From contig CAXMMX010000038.1 in NCBI GenBank assembly GCA_964194535.1, forward strand, positions 1 to 23,222: 23,222 bases of DNA. Direction: 5' to 3'. This DNA comes from UBA2767 sp964194535. Lineage in GTDB: Bacteria; Pseudomonadota; Alphaproteobacteria; Rhizobiales; Methyloligellaceae. The notes under the pieces were generated by a model. The model was not told where the DNA came from, did not search any database, and worked only from the letters and a program-made list of their open reading frames with translations. Below are positions 14,214-23,104 of this stretch, in pieces. Each line of letters begins with the position of its first letter. Within the stretch, counting starts at the first letter, position 1. A program made the translations under genes and the position numbers.

Positions 14214-17200
14214 ACCCCATCGCGCTCATCACACTCTGGAACAAGTGCGCGATATCTCCGCCGACGCCGATCAGGCTCGGCACCAGGATCAGCACCAGAA
14301 CCGTTGCGGCGGCCAGGCCAAATACCATCGTAACCGCCATGGGAATCAGGAACTGCGCCTGACGGCTGGTCTCGAACAGCAGCGGCGTCAGACCGCCAAT
14401 GGTCGTCAGCGAGGTCAGCAGTACGGCGCGAAACCTGTCTTGCGACGCGCCAATAGCGGCGGTTCTCAGAGAATCTCCATCTTTGAGACGGCGATCCACC
14501 TGCGTCACCAGGATGATCGAGTCATTCACCAGAATGCCAGACAGGCCCAGCAACCCGATCAGGGAGATGATCGTCAGGGCATAGCCCATCACCATATGCC
14601 CGAGGATGGCGCCAACGACGCCGAAGGGCATGATCAGCATCACGGCGATGGGCCGGGCATAACTTGCAAATACCCAGGCCAGAATGATGTAGATGATAAC
14701 CAGCGAGAGCATCGCGCCGACCTTCAGGTCGGCGAAGGATTTTGAGCGTTCCTCCGCCCGGCCCTTGAAGGCGTATTTCAGCTTGTATTTTTCAGCCAGC
14801 CCGGGGAGGACCCTCTCCTCCAGCTTGGCCAGGACGTCGGGAACCGACGTCACCTTGGCATCGATCGCGCCGGTGACATCGACCGTGCGCAGGCCGTCAA
14901 CCCTCTGAATGACCGAAAAACCGGCTTTCTCACGGATTGCCACCACCTCGCTCAACGGCACGCGGTTGCCAGCCGGTGAGCGCAGGTAAAGCTGCTGCAG
15001 CGCGTAAGGACCCGGCACTTCCTGCACGCGTTTCACGCGCACGGTGATTTCTTCATCACCGCGGGCGAAGCGGGTTGCAATCGCGCCTTCAAATGCATTG
15101 CGCACTTGTGTGCCGACACTCTGCGACGTGAAGCCAAGTGCGGAACCGTGCGGTGTGATTTCCATGATGAGTTCCTGACGGCCATAGGGCAAGTTGTCAT
15201 CAACCGCATTGACACCCGGGAAAGTCGATAGGGCGTCTCTTAACTCAAGCGCCGCAGCTTTCAGGCTCGCCACCGGTGCATCCTGGAGCTGGATGTCGAT
15301 GTCCAGCCCCGGAGGACCGTGCCGCCGCACCGTAATGGAAATTTTTTCCACGCCTGGAATCTTCGGCAGATTTTTGCGCCAGGCGTTAATGACAGTGCGC
15401 GTCGGCAGGTCGCGCTCCTCACTGGGTGTCAGCTGAACGGCAATCTGCGCCAGATTTTCACCACGTGAGCGCCCCGAAACGCCAACGGTGGTGAAGACAT
15501 TGACGACAAGGGGCTCCGTGTCTCCCCCTAGCTGTTTTTCCGTCATTTTAAGCGCCTGCTCAAGACGATTGAGAGCGTCGCGCTGTTCGGCACGTGGCGT
15601 GCCAGCGGCAAACGTCACCGAGGCGTTAATATTTTCTGACTCAGGTGAGGGGAAGAATTGGAACTGGATCCGCCCCCCGGCAATCAGCCCGATGGAAAAG
15701 ATCAGCATGGTGAAGGTGAAGGCAATAGTGGTGTAGCGCCATGCATAGGCTGTTTCGACCAGCCGCTTGTAGGGACCATCGCGCACAGACAACAGACCCC
15801 TGTCGAACGCCTTGCGGAACCGGTTTGGCTCCTTGGGTCTTTTTCCGAATCCATGACGCAGATGGCCTGGCAGAATTAAAAAGCATTCGATCAGGCTGGC
15901 GATAAGGACCGCGAACACCACCAGTGGAATCGCACTCATGACATCACCGATGCGGCCGCGAATGAGGAAGATCGGGAAGAACGCCGCCTGAGTTGTGAGT
16001 GTGGCCGCAAGCACCGGCAGCAGCATGCGCGTGGCGCCCCGCTCCGCGGCCTCAACCCGGTTGTCGCCAAGCTGCTGGCGGGTGGCTGTGTGTTCGCCCA
16101 CGACAATGGCGTCATCGACGATGATGCCCAGCATCATGATAAGCGCGAACATCGAGATCATATTGATGGTCTGGCCGCTTGCATACATGACCGCAATCGT
16201 TGCCGTCAGCGCCACGGGTATTCCCGCAGCAACCCAGAAGGCGACACGCGCGTCGAGGAAAATGAACAGAATAACAAGCACCAGCACCAGTCCCTGCAGG
16301 CCATTCTTGACGAGAATGCCGAGACGCTGCTGCACCAGCTTGCCCGACACATCATAGACAAGAACCTCCAGATCCTTGGGCAAGGACAGCTTGATTTCTG
16401 CCATTTGCGTGTTCAGGATCTCCATGGTCCGAAGCGTGTCCGCGGCCAGTGCGCGCTGGACCCTGAGATTAATCGCCTGCCCGCCACCTTGTTGGCCAAT
16501 CGCTTGATTACGCTCAAATTGCGTCTCGATTTGCGCCATATCCCGCAAGCGAATCTTCTCGCCGGAACGCTCGGACTTGACCTCAATTTCCGCAATGGTT
16601 TCCGGCGTCTTGCGCTCCGCTCTTGAGCGCAGCTGCATTTCCACATCGCCTTCCAGGATCCCGGAAGGCAAATCACGGGTTTCTTCGCGAATTCTCAAGG
16701 CCACATCGCCCAGAGACAGGTCCAGGCGCCGTAGCTCGCGCTCACGCACGCACACCCAGATTTCCTCATCGCGCGCGCCGGTAAAAGTGATCTTGGCAAT
16801 TCCGGCGCTAAGCAAGCCGTCGCGAATGCCTTTGGCATAGTTTTTGAGTTCTTTTTCGGAATAGGGGCCAGTTACGGAGATTTTGGCAACTTGCTCGAAG
16901 AAGGCGATACGCGAAACCACAGGCTCCTCGGAATCTTCCGGCAGTGTGGTCACCCCGTCGACCGCCTGCTCTACATCCGACTGCGCCTTCTGCATGTCCG
17001 TGCCGGCGTCAAACTCGAGAGAGATTATGCCCGCGCCTTCGCGCGCCACGGATCTGACTTCATCTATTCCATCGAGAAACCGCAGTTCAGGTTCAAGCGC
17101 GTCGAGAATATTCTCTTCAACGTCTTCCGCACTGGCCCCGGGCCAGTTCACAGAGACATTGATTTGCGGGATTTCGAGGGTTGGGAAAAACTGCGTGTTC

Positions 17201-17316
17201 AGCTTCGCCAGCGCATACAGGCCGACGGCAATCATCGCCACCATGAGCAGGTTCGACGCGGTTGGATGATGCACGAACAGGCGGATCAGCCCATGTGCCG
17301 AGGACTTCTCTGTCAC
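14188..17316 (-). CDS. RND efflux pump, inner-membrane permease
   Basis: A 1042-residue proton-driven exporter of the AcrB/MexB-like (HAE-1-type) superfamily. TM1 lies near 18-38; the first periplasmic porter domain follows, starting NTQFFPTLEIPQINVSVNWPG. TM2-TM6 run from about 338, and a second half repeats this. The proton-relay Asp pair is D401-D402 in MMLGIIVDDAIVVGEH (TM4), and the second half has LSGILVNDSIILV. The start is GTG in a GTGA overlap with the adaptor gene stop, so translation is coupled. The substrate is unknown. No outer-membrane channel gene is nearby, so a TolC-like protein must come from elsewhere. Confidence 0.95.
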   Translation of the reverse strand: MTEKSSAHGLIRLFVHHPTASNLLMVAMIAVGLYALAKLNTQFFPTLEIPQINVSVNWPGASAEDVEENILDALEPELRFLDGIDEVRSVAREGAGIISLEFDAGTDMQKAQSDVEQAVDGVTTLPEDSEEPVVSRIAFFEQVAKISVTGPYSEKELKNYAKGIRDGLLSAGIAKITFTGARDEEIWVCVRERELRRLDLSLGDVALRIREETRDLPSGILEGDVEMQLRSRAERKTPETIAEIEVKSERSGEKIRLRDMAQIETQFERNQAIGQQGGGQAINLRVQRALAADTLRTMEILNTQMAEIKLSLPKDLEVLVYDVSGKLVQQRLGILVKNGLQGLVLVLVILFIFLDARVAFWVAAGIPVALTATIAVMYASGQTINMISMFALIMMLGIIVDDAIVVGEHTATRQQLGDNRVEAAERGATRMLLPVLAATLTTQAAFFPIFLIRGRIGDVMSAIPLVVFAVLIASLIECFLILPGHLRHGFGKRPKEPNRFRKAFDRGLLSVRDGPYKRLVETAYAWRYTTIAFTFTMLIFSIGLIAGGRIQFQFFPSPESENINASVTFAAGTPRAEQRDALNRLEQALKMTEKQLGGDTEPLVVNVFTTVGVSGRSRGENLAQIAVQLTPSEERDLPTRTVINAWRKNLPKIPGVEKISITVRRHGPPGLDIDIQLQDAPVASLKAAALELRDALSTFPGVNAVDDNLPYGRQELIMEITPHGSALGFTSQSVGTQVRNAFEGAIATRFARGDEEITVRVKRVQEVPGPYALQQLYLRSPAGNRVPLSEVVAIREKAGFSVIQRVDGLRTVDVTGAIDAKVTSVPDVLAKLEERVLPGLAEKYKLKYAFKGRAEERSKSFADLKVGAMLSLVIIYIILAWVFASYARPIAVMLIMPFGVVGAILGHMVMGYALTIISLIGLLGLSGILVNDSIILVTQVDRRLKDGDSLRTAAIGASQDRFRAVLLTSLTTIGGLTPLLFETSRQAQFLIPMAVTMVFGLAAATVLVLILVPSLIGVGGDIAHLFQSVMSAMGFRPASKSA

Positions 17317-18647
17317 TCAGAGCGCTCCTCGACGCGCAACCCGTCGCCGGCAGCAGACAGCCGGGTGGTGATCACCTTGTCCCCCTTAGTAATTTGACCA
17401 CGCACGAGGATTTTATCTCCCGTGGCACCCACAAGATCGACCCGGCGGGCTTTCAGGCGCCCCTCCTCGATGACATATACGCGGTTCCCATCATACAGCG
17501 ATGTTTGCGGCAAGCTGGTCACACGCTCATAAGCGCGGTCCGGCATGTGCACCTCGACGAAGGCGCCGGGGCGGATGGGTGTTGGTTTGTTCGGAGTGTC
17601 GAGCCGGGCATAGATTTCAATACCGCCTTTCTCGGCGGTAATCTCTGCGCCGACGCGCTCGATGCGCGCCTTGTACTGGATCGGCTCGTCGCCCACATGC
17701 CAGAGCACCTTCACCTCACGGCCAATCAATGTCTGTTCGCTAGAAACGATCCGGCCATACTGGCGGTTGGACAGCGTGAAGCGCACATCCACCCAATTGA
17801 CGTCAATCAGTGTCGCCACCTGGTCGTTGGCGCCGACGATACGGCCCGTCTCCGCACTCACACCGGTCACATAAGCGTCGAAGGGTGCTTCGAGAACGGT
17901 ATCCTCCAGATTACGCTCCGCCTGGCGCACGCCCCAGTCAAGCTGGCTGATAACGGCGCGCTGCTGCGCGGTTCTCGCCTGCTGAATGTCGAGATTGTTG
18001 GTCCGCTGATCGAGCATTTGTTCACGTTCAGAAACAATCATGCGCCTGTCGTCGGCAACCTTTTTGGAAACTGTACCCTTTTCGGCCAATGGCACTGCGC
18101 GCGCCAAATCGCGTTTGGCGATCACCAGCTGTTCCTTGGAGCGCCTCAGCGCGTCCTGTTCGCTCTCGATGGTTGCATCGATCTCGCGGGCCTTGGCGCG
18201 GGCTTCGGCAAGCCTGGCCCTGGCCTCAACGAGCTTGCCCTCATACTGGAAGGGATCGATACGCAGCAGCACTTCGCCTTTTGAGACAACGCCGCCTTCG
18301 CGCATATGCTTGCCCGTCTCGATCACCTCACCGGCAACCAATGAGCGCAATTCCACGCGGCGTCCGGCGACGGTCTGCCCATAGAGGGTCAATTCAGGCC
18401 GGAAGGTCGAGACATCCGCTTCAACAGCCTTTACCGCCCACACCTGTTCGCGCGCCGGGCGTTGTGGAACTTCCGGCTTGGTGGCCTTGAGACCAACGAA
18501 AGAGACGATGCCGAGCGCAAGCACGAGGATTGGCGCCAGGGTTTTGGTGGATATGTTCAACACCTTGCGCAAGCGCGACACCGCAGCCAGCGGCTCGGTT
18601 TGACGCTGCTGGCGCGCCTTAGCGGTCTGTTTTCGGCTGACGGCCAT
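17313..18647 (-). CDS. RND efflux periplasmic adaptor subunit (membrane fusion protein)
   Basis: 444 residues; the ATG at 18647 is chosen, with a GTG one codon earlier as alternative. There is a cytosolic basic N-terminus rich in Gln, Lys and Arg (1-35), one membrane anchor (about 37-55, LAPILVLALGIVSFVGL), a lipoyl-like half (VELRSLVAGEVIETGKHMREG), a long helical hairpin (about 130-235, rich in A/E/R/Q, coiled coil), the second lipoyl half (LEAPFDAYVTGVSAETGRIV), then beta-barrel and membrane-proximal domains. It links the pump to an outer-membrane channel. It is the first gene of the operon, and candidate control sequences lie 8-65 bases upstream. Confidence 0.93.
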   Translation of the reverse strand: MAVSRKQTAKARQQRQTEPLAAVSRLRKVLNISTKTLAPILVLALGIVSFVGLKATKPEVPQRPAREQVWAVKAVEADVSTFRPELTLYGQTVAGRRVELRSLVAGEVIETGKHMREGGVVSKGEVLLRIDPFQYEGKLVEARARLAEARAKAREIDATIESEQDALRRSKEQLVIAKRDLARAVPLAEKGTVSKKVADDRRMIVSEREQMLDQRTNNLDIQQARTAQQRAVISQLDWGVRQAERNLEDTVLEAPFDAYVTGVSAETGRIVGANDQVATLIDVNWVDVRFTLSNRQYGRIVSSEQTLIGREVKVLWHVGDEPIQYKARIERVGAEITAEKGGIEIYARLDTPNKPTPIRPGAFVEVHMPDRAYERVTSLPQTSLYDGNRVYVIEEGRLKARRVDLVGATGDKILVRGQITKGDKVITTRLSAAGDGLRVEERSE

Positions 18648-18654
18648 CACTTAG

Positions 18655-18680
18655 TTTCCATACGACGTTTCCATACGACG
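18655..18680. repeat. Perfect 13-base tandem repeat before the efflux operon
   Basis: TTTCCATACGACG occurs twice in direct succession (18655-18667 and 18668-18680), starting eight bases before the adaptor start codon on the minus strand. On the transcript it would give two GGAAA segments; the near copy may serve as a weak ribosome site. Its exactness suggests a recent duplication or a regulator site. Confidence 0.85.
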
Positions 18681-18692
18681 CATCAACGCCCG

Positions 18693-18712
18693 GTATAATC
18701 AACACATTATAC
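18693..18712. promoter_or_regulatory. Perfect inverted repeat, candidate operator of the RND operon
   Basis: GTATAAT-CAACAC-ATTATAC is a perfect inverted repeat with 7-base arms and a 6-base spacer, between the divergent efflux operon and the AapJ-like gene. Each arm contains a TATAAT hexamer, so a bound dimer would cover a -10 in either direction. Size and place fit a TetR/MarR-type repressor site; no such regulator gene is in the window. A clear -35 at correct spacing is not seen for either strand. Confidence 0.55.
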
Positions 18713-18796
18713 GTCAACTCAGGCCCATTTCCGGCGCTCATCTCGGGTCACGGTAAAAATGTGATGGGTAAGGCGCATTTGGGCAAGGGAAAAGCT

Positions 18797-18802
18797 TATA
18801 AT
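18797..18802 (+). promoter_or_regulatory. Candidate -10 element of the AapJ-like gene
   Basis: TATAAT lies 24 bases before the ATG at 18827 and leaves a short leader with the Shine-Dalgarno. The -35 region (CGCATT around 18774) is a poor match. Confidence 0.4.
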
Positions 18803-18826
18803 ACAGATCAACAGGAGGAGAAGTTC

Positions 18827-19843
18827 ATGAGAAAATTCCTGATAGGCGCACTCGCTTGCATGGCGTTCATGGTATCGGCAGAGGTGAATGCCGGAACACT
18901 GGAAAATGTCAGGAAAAACGGCGAATTGCGGTGCATTATCAGCACAGGCCTTGCCGGTTTTGCATATACCGGCGCCAGCGGCGTCTGGAAAGGCTTCGAC
19001 GTCGATTTTTGCCGTGCCGTGGCCGTAGCCGTGCTCGGCGACGCGTCCAAGGTCAAGTTCATACCGACCACTGGCAAGACGCGCTTCACGGTCCTGAATT
19101 CTGGCGAAGGCGACGTTTTGTGGCGCAATACAACGTGGACATTTGTGCGCGACGCCGACGTGAAAATGGCATTTCAAGGCGTCAATTATTATGACGGCCA
19201 GGGGTTTATGGTGCCGAAGAAACTTGGCGTGAAGAGCGCCCATGAACTGGACGGCGCCTCGGTGTGCATACAGACGGGCACGACCACCGAACTCAATCTG
19301 GCCGACTTCTTCAGGACCAACAACATCAAATATGAACCCGTACCCATCGAGACCAACAACGAGGCGCGCTCCAGCTATATGTCCGGGCGCTGTGACGTAT
19401 ATACGACGGACGCGTCCGGACTGGCGGCGACCCGGTCGATCTTCAAAACCCCGGGCGACCATATGATTCTGCCTGAAATCATTTCCAAGGAGCCGCTTGG
19501 TCCGGCCACTCGCCATGGCGATGATCAATGGAGTGACATCATTCGCTGGGTGCTGAACGCAATAGTTGCCGCTGAGGAGTATGGCGTCACCAAAGCCAAT
19601 GTCGCCAAATTGGCGGCCAACAGTGACAACCCTGAAATCAACCGTCTGCTCGGCGCCGAGGGCAATCTCGGCGCCATGTTGGGGCTGGAGAAAGACTGGG
19701 CGCAAAATATCATCAAGGCGGTAGGCAACTATGGCGAAATTTTTGACCGCCATCTCGGTCCCAAAACACCATTGGCGCTGGAGCGCGGGCTGAACGCGCT
19801 CTGGTCGGAAGGCGGACTTATGTATGCGCCGCCATTCAGATAG
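18827..19843 (+). CDS. AapJ-like general amino-acid-binding periplasmic protein
   Basis: 338 residues. The start is fixed by AGGAGGAG (18813-18820), six bases upstream, and by a signal peptide (MRKFLIGALACMAFMVSAEV, cut after NAG or nearby). The mature part begins TLENVRKNGELRCIISTGLA, then WKGFDVDFCRAVAVAVLGD, typical of the AapJ/BztA branch of SBP family 3, which feeds ABC importers for L-amino acids. Further landmarks are CIQTGTTTELNLADFF and RCDVYTTDASGLAATR. The aapQMP permease and ATPase genes normally found after aapJ are missing; a peptidase gene follows instead. It may supply a transporter encoded elsewhere. Confidence 0.9.
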   Translation: MRKFLIGALACMAFMVSAEVNAGTLENVRKNGELRCIISTGLAGFAYTGASGVWKGFDVDFCRAVAVAVLGDASKVKFIPTTGKTRFTVLNSGEGDVLWRNTTWTFVRDADVKMAFQGVNYYDGQGFMVPKKLGVKSAHELDGASVCIQTGTTTELNLADFFRTNNIKYEPVPIETNNEARSSYMSGRCDVYTTDASGLAATRSIFKTPGDHMILPEIISKEPLGPATRHGDDQWSDIIRWVLNAIVAAEEYGVTKANVAKLAANSDNPEINRLLGAEGNLGAMLGLEKDWAQNIIKAVGNYGEIFDRHLGPKTPLALERGLNALWSEGGLMYAPPFR

Positions 19844-20012
19844 GCGCCGGCACACCCGGCCACCCCGCACCGGGGCGGCAAACGCTTTCACGGTGCGGTT
19901 ATGTCTTCAAAGTGAACAACTGCTTTTCAGGCAATCTCGCCCTTTGCACTCGCCCCTTGCACTGGCCTCGCCTTGCGAGCATTCTGCCATCCTTTCATGC
20001 AGGGAGACGCCA

Positions 20013-21176
20013 TTGTCCGGCCAGAGTTACAGTCCAGTCGAAATGCTCGAAAAACTGGTTGCTTTCGACACCACCAGCGCGAAGACCAATATTCCTCTCA
20101 TTAAGTTTGTCGAGGGTTATCTGTCCTCACACGGCATCAAGTCGATGAGAGTGCCGACCGGGGATGGTCTCAAATCGAGCCTGCATGCGGTCATCGGACG
20201 CGAGGGCGTGCCCGGTATTGGTCTGTCCGGGCATACGGACGTGGTACCGGTGGCAGGGCAGAACTGGAGCACCGACCCCTTCACCTTGACGAAAAAAGGC
20301 AGCCGGCTATACGGGCGCGGCTCGTGCGACATGAAGGGTTTTGTCGCCTGCATTCTGACCCATGTGCCGAAGTTCAAGGCGCGGAAACTCAAAACCCCCA
20401 TCCACCTGCTGCTCTCCTATGACGAAGAAGTTGGCTGCACGGGCGTGCGCCCACTGATCGGCGAGCTGGGCAAGCGGCTCCCCGCACCACGTCTCGTCAT
20501 CGTAGGGGAACCCACCTCCATGAAGGTCGTGGACGCGCACAAGTCCATTCATGGTTTCGAGACGGTGGTGACAGGCAAGGAGTCCCACTCCGGCAAACCG
20601 CATCTGGGCGTAAACGCCATCATGGCGGCGGGCCAGTTGATATCTGAATTAACGCGCATTGACTCGGAAATGCGCGTGCGCGGCGACGGGCCGCGCTTCG
20701 ACCCGCCCTACACCAATGTCGCCGTTGCCGTTATCGAGGGCGGCACCGCGCGCAACATCACGCCCAAGAGGTGCGCGTTCAAATGGATGTTCCGTTCAGT
20801 CCTGGCAACTGATCCGGAGGAAATCTCCAACCGGTTCGCGAAATTTGCTGAAGAAGAAGTGCTGCCCGCCATGAAAGAAGTGAGTGCGGACGCCTCCATC
20901 GAAACCGTTCAAACAAGCCGCGTGCCCTCGCTGAATGCGCCGGAAGGCTCACCTGCCGTTTCCCTTGCACTGCAACTCGCCGGTGCGAACGAAACCTTCG
21001 CCGTCTCCTACGGCACCGAGGGCGGCCTGTTTGAGCTGGCCGGCTTCTCATCCGTCATCATCGGCCCTGGAGACATTGCCCAGGCACACGCGCCGGATGA
21101 ATTTATCGAGGAGAGCCAGTTGGAATCCTGTTCCGGGTTTCTCGACAAGCTCGCGGACTATGCCGAGGCCGGGTGA
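20013..21176 (+). CDS. argE: Acetylornithine deacetylase (ArgE-type M20 peptidase)
   Basis: 387 residues, close to the 383 of E. coli ArgE. The start is taken as TTG at 20013 because AGGGAG lies six bases before it and the product then begins SGQSYSPVEMLEKLVAF, as in relatives; the longer frame encodes an unlikely basic extension. Di-zinc site residues: H74 and D76 in GLSGHTDVVPV, D106 in RGSCDMKG, E138-E139 in LLSYDEEVGCTG, and a late His in IAQAHAPDEF. It removes the acetyl group from N-acetylornithine or a related N-acyl amino acid in the cytosol. Many alphaproteobacteria make arginine through ArgJ instead, so a catabolic N-acyl-amino-acid role is possible. Confidence 0.85.
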   Translation: MSGQSYSPVEMLEKLVAFDTTSAKTNIPLIKFVEGYLSSHGIKSMRVPTGDGLKSSLHAVIGREGVPGIGLSGHTDVVPVAGQNWSTDPFTLTKKGSRLYGRGSCDMKGFVACILTHVPKFKARKLKTPIHLLLSYDEEVGCTGVRPLIGELGKRLPAPRLVIVGEPTSMKVVDAHKSIHGFETVVTGKESHSGKPHLGVNAIMAAGQLISELTRIDSEMRVRGDGPRFDPPYTNVAVAVIEGGTARNITPKRCAFKWMFRSVLATDPEEISNRFAKFAEEEVLPAMKEVSADASIETVQTSRVPSLNAPEGSPAVSLALQLAGANETFAVSYGTEGGLFELAGFSSVIIGPGDIAQAHAPDEFIEESQLESCSGFLDKLADYAEAG

Positions 21177-21185
21177 GGCTTGTGA

Positions 21186-22160
21186 ATGAACATCACGATC
21201 CTGGACGACTATTTCGATACCATCCGCACGCTCAAATGCTTTGAGAAACTCGAAGGCCATGACGTCACAATATGGACCGACCACGTTCAGGAGAATGACG
21301 CCCTTGCAAAACGTCTTGGTGAAACACAAATTCTTGTGCTCATCCGCGAGCGCACGAAGATACAGGCGCCTCTGATTGAGCGTCTGCCCAAACTGAAGCT
21401 GATAAGCCAGCGTAGCGTCTACCCCCATATTGATGTCGAGGCCTGCACCCGCCACGGCGTCATCCTGTCTTCAGGCCAGCATGCCGACACACCATCCTAT
21501 GCCACGGCTGAACTCACCTGGGGACTGATACTCGCAAGCCTGCGCCAGATCCCGCAGCAAATGGCTTCGCTCAAGGCTGGCAACTGGCAGATGAGTGTCG
21601 GCAAGACCCTGCGTGGACGCACCCTTGGCATTTTCGGCTATGGCCGCATCGGCCGTGCCGTCGCCGACTATGGCAAGGCATTCGGCATGAATGTCGTGAT
21701 CTGGGCCAGTAAAGGCTCACGCGCTCGCGCGGCAGATGATGGCTTTAAGGTCGCTCAAAACAAGGCGTCCTTTTTTGCCGAGTGCGATATACTGTCCTTG
21801 CATATGCGTCTCTATGAGCCGACACGCGGCATTGTCACGGCTGAGGACTTCGCGCTGATGAAGCCGAATGCCCTGCTTGTGAACACCAGCCGGGCCCCAT
21901 TGATCGAAGATGGCGCACTGGTGAATGCCCTGCGTTCAGGACGCCTTGGCATGGCCGCAGTGGACGTCTATGAGAACGAGCCTTTGCGCGACACCGGTCA
22001 CCCGCTGTTCGCCATGGAGAATGTGGTGTGCACGCCGCATATCGGCTATGTCACGGAAGATGAATGGGAAATCCAGTTTTCTGAAATTTTCGACCAGATA
22101 CTAGCCTTTGATGCCGGCAAACCAACCAATGTCATCAACCCCGATGCGTTGAAGAGCTAA
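21186..22160 (+). CDS. D-2-hydroxyacid dehydrogenase family protein
   Basis: A 324-residue cytosolic NAD(P)H-dependent oxidoreductase that interconverts a 2-keto acid and a D-2-hydroxy acid (family of SerA, formate and glyoxylate dehydrogenases). The Rossmann motif is LGIFGYGRIGRAV (G151, G153, G156), and the catalytic triad is R236 in NTSRAPLI, E265 in YENEPL and H285 in CTPHIGYV. It has no C-terminal ACT domain, so it is not full-length SerA. The substrate is unknown. The ATG lies ten bases after the argE-like stop, so the two genes are very probably co-transcribed. The Shine-Dalgarno is weak (GTGAGG). Confidence 0.9.
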   Translation: MNITILDDYFDTIRTLKCFEKLEGHDVTIWTDHVQENDALAKRLGETQILVLIRERTKIQAPLIERLPKLKLISQRSVYPHIDVEACTRHGVILSSGQHADTPSYATAELTWGLILASLRQIPQQMASLKAGNWQMSVGKTLRGRTLGIFGYGRIGRAVADYGKAFGMNVVIWASKGSRARAADDGFKVAQNKASFFAECDILSLHMRLYEPTRGIVTAEDFALMKPNALLVNTSRAPLIEDGALVNALRSGRLGMAAVDVYENEPLRDTGHPLFAMENVVCTPHIGYVTEDEWEIQFSEIFDQILAFDAGKPTNVINPDALKS

Positions 22161-22192
22161 AAAACTGGATGCCCGCTTCACAGCACCGGTCA

Positions 22193-23104
22193 TCAGGGCC
22201 TGGTCAGAACCAGGATCAGTATTCCGGCAACAATGAAGAAAATCCCCGCCAGTTCCAGGCGCTTGATTTTCTCGCGGAAGAAAATGGTGGAGATGAGGAT
22301 CGTGAACACCAGTTCAATCTGCCCGAGCGCGCGTACATAGGCGGCAATCTGCAGTGTGAAGGCTGAAAACCAGCAGATAGAGGCGAGCACACCGGCAACC
22401 CCAACGGACAATGATGGCCGCCAATGGACCAGCACCGCCTTGAGCTGGCCCGGCTCGCGAAATGCCAGATAAATACCCATCGCGATTGTCTGGATCACAA
22501 CCGCGACACTCAGGGCCGTAGCCGCCTGCATGAGGAACCCCTCGCCTCCCAATGACAGCGCAGCCCCACGGAAAAATACAACCGAAGCGCCAAGGGCAGC
22601 GCCGCAGGCCAACCCGATGAGTGTCGTTTTCCCGTACAGGCTGGTGACCAGATTGCGAAACGTGATTTTGGTTTCCGCCACGGACAGCGCAAGCACCCCG
22701 ATGAAACTGACAGCGATGGCGATAACGGCGCCGATACTCAACGGATCGCCCAGGATCGCCAACCCCAGCACAGCCACCTGAACCGTCTCGGTTTTGGAAT
22801 ATACCGTGCCCGCGGCAAAGTTGCGGAATGAAAACAGCCAAACCAGCAGAAACGTAAACAGGATCTGAGAGGCCCCGCCCGCGATGCAGTAGACAAAAAA
22901 CAATGTATTGAGCCGAGGAACCTCAAAGCCGCCGAAATGCATCAGTCCCCAAATGTATAAAAGGGAGAATGGCCAGGCATAGAAAAAGCGCACATAGGTC
23001 GCCCCCGCCGTGGACAGGTGCGCCTTCAAATGCTTCTGCAGGGCGGAGCGCAAATTCTGAAAGAACGCGCCCGCGATGGTCAGCGGTATCCAGAGTTCAA
23101 TCAT
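22193..23104 (-). CDS. EamA/DMT-family transporter
   Basis: 303 residues from the ATG at 23104, chosen because GAGGG lies upstream and the protein starts MIELWIPLTIAGAFFQNLRS; an in-frame start four codons earlier is possible. It has about ten hydrophobic segments in two five-helix EamA repeats; the second ends IELVFTILISTIFFREKIKR, the usual end of a DMT/EamA repeat. Members export amino acids or other metabolites across the inner membrane; the substrate is not known. It converges with the hydroxyacid dehydrogenase, 32 bases apart, with no clear terminator between them. Confidence 0.88.
   Translation of the reverse strand: MIELWIPLTIAGAFFQNLRSALQKHLKAHLSTAGATYVRFFYAWPFSLLYIWGLMHFGGFEVPRLNTLFFVYCIAGGASQILFTFLLVWLFSFRNFAAGTVYSKTETVQVAVLGLAILGDPLSIGAVIAIAVSFIGVLALSVAETKITFRNLVTSLYGKTTLIGLACGAALGASVVFFRGAALSLGGEGFLMQAATALSVAVVIQTIAMGIYLAFREPGQLKAVLVHWRPSLSVGVAGVLASICWFSAFTLQIAAYVRALGQIELVFTILISTIFFREKIKRLELAGIFFIVAGILILVLTRP

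Noticed and set aside
19846..19880. GC-rich hairpins after the AapJ-like gene
   Set aside because: CCCCG-CAC-CGGGG folds, but there is no T-run and the region leads into the argE-like gene; it may be a message-stability hairpin, unproven.
18719..19891. 390-codon minus-strand open frame across the AapJ-like gene
   Set aside because: It mirrors the well-supported AapJ-like gene, which has a signal peptide and strong Shine-Dalgarno; the reverse frame resembles no known protein.
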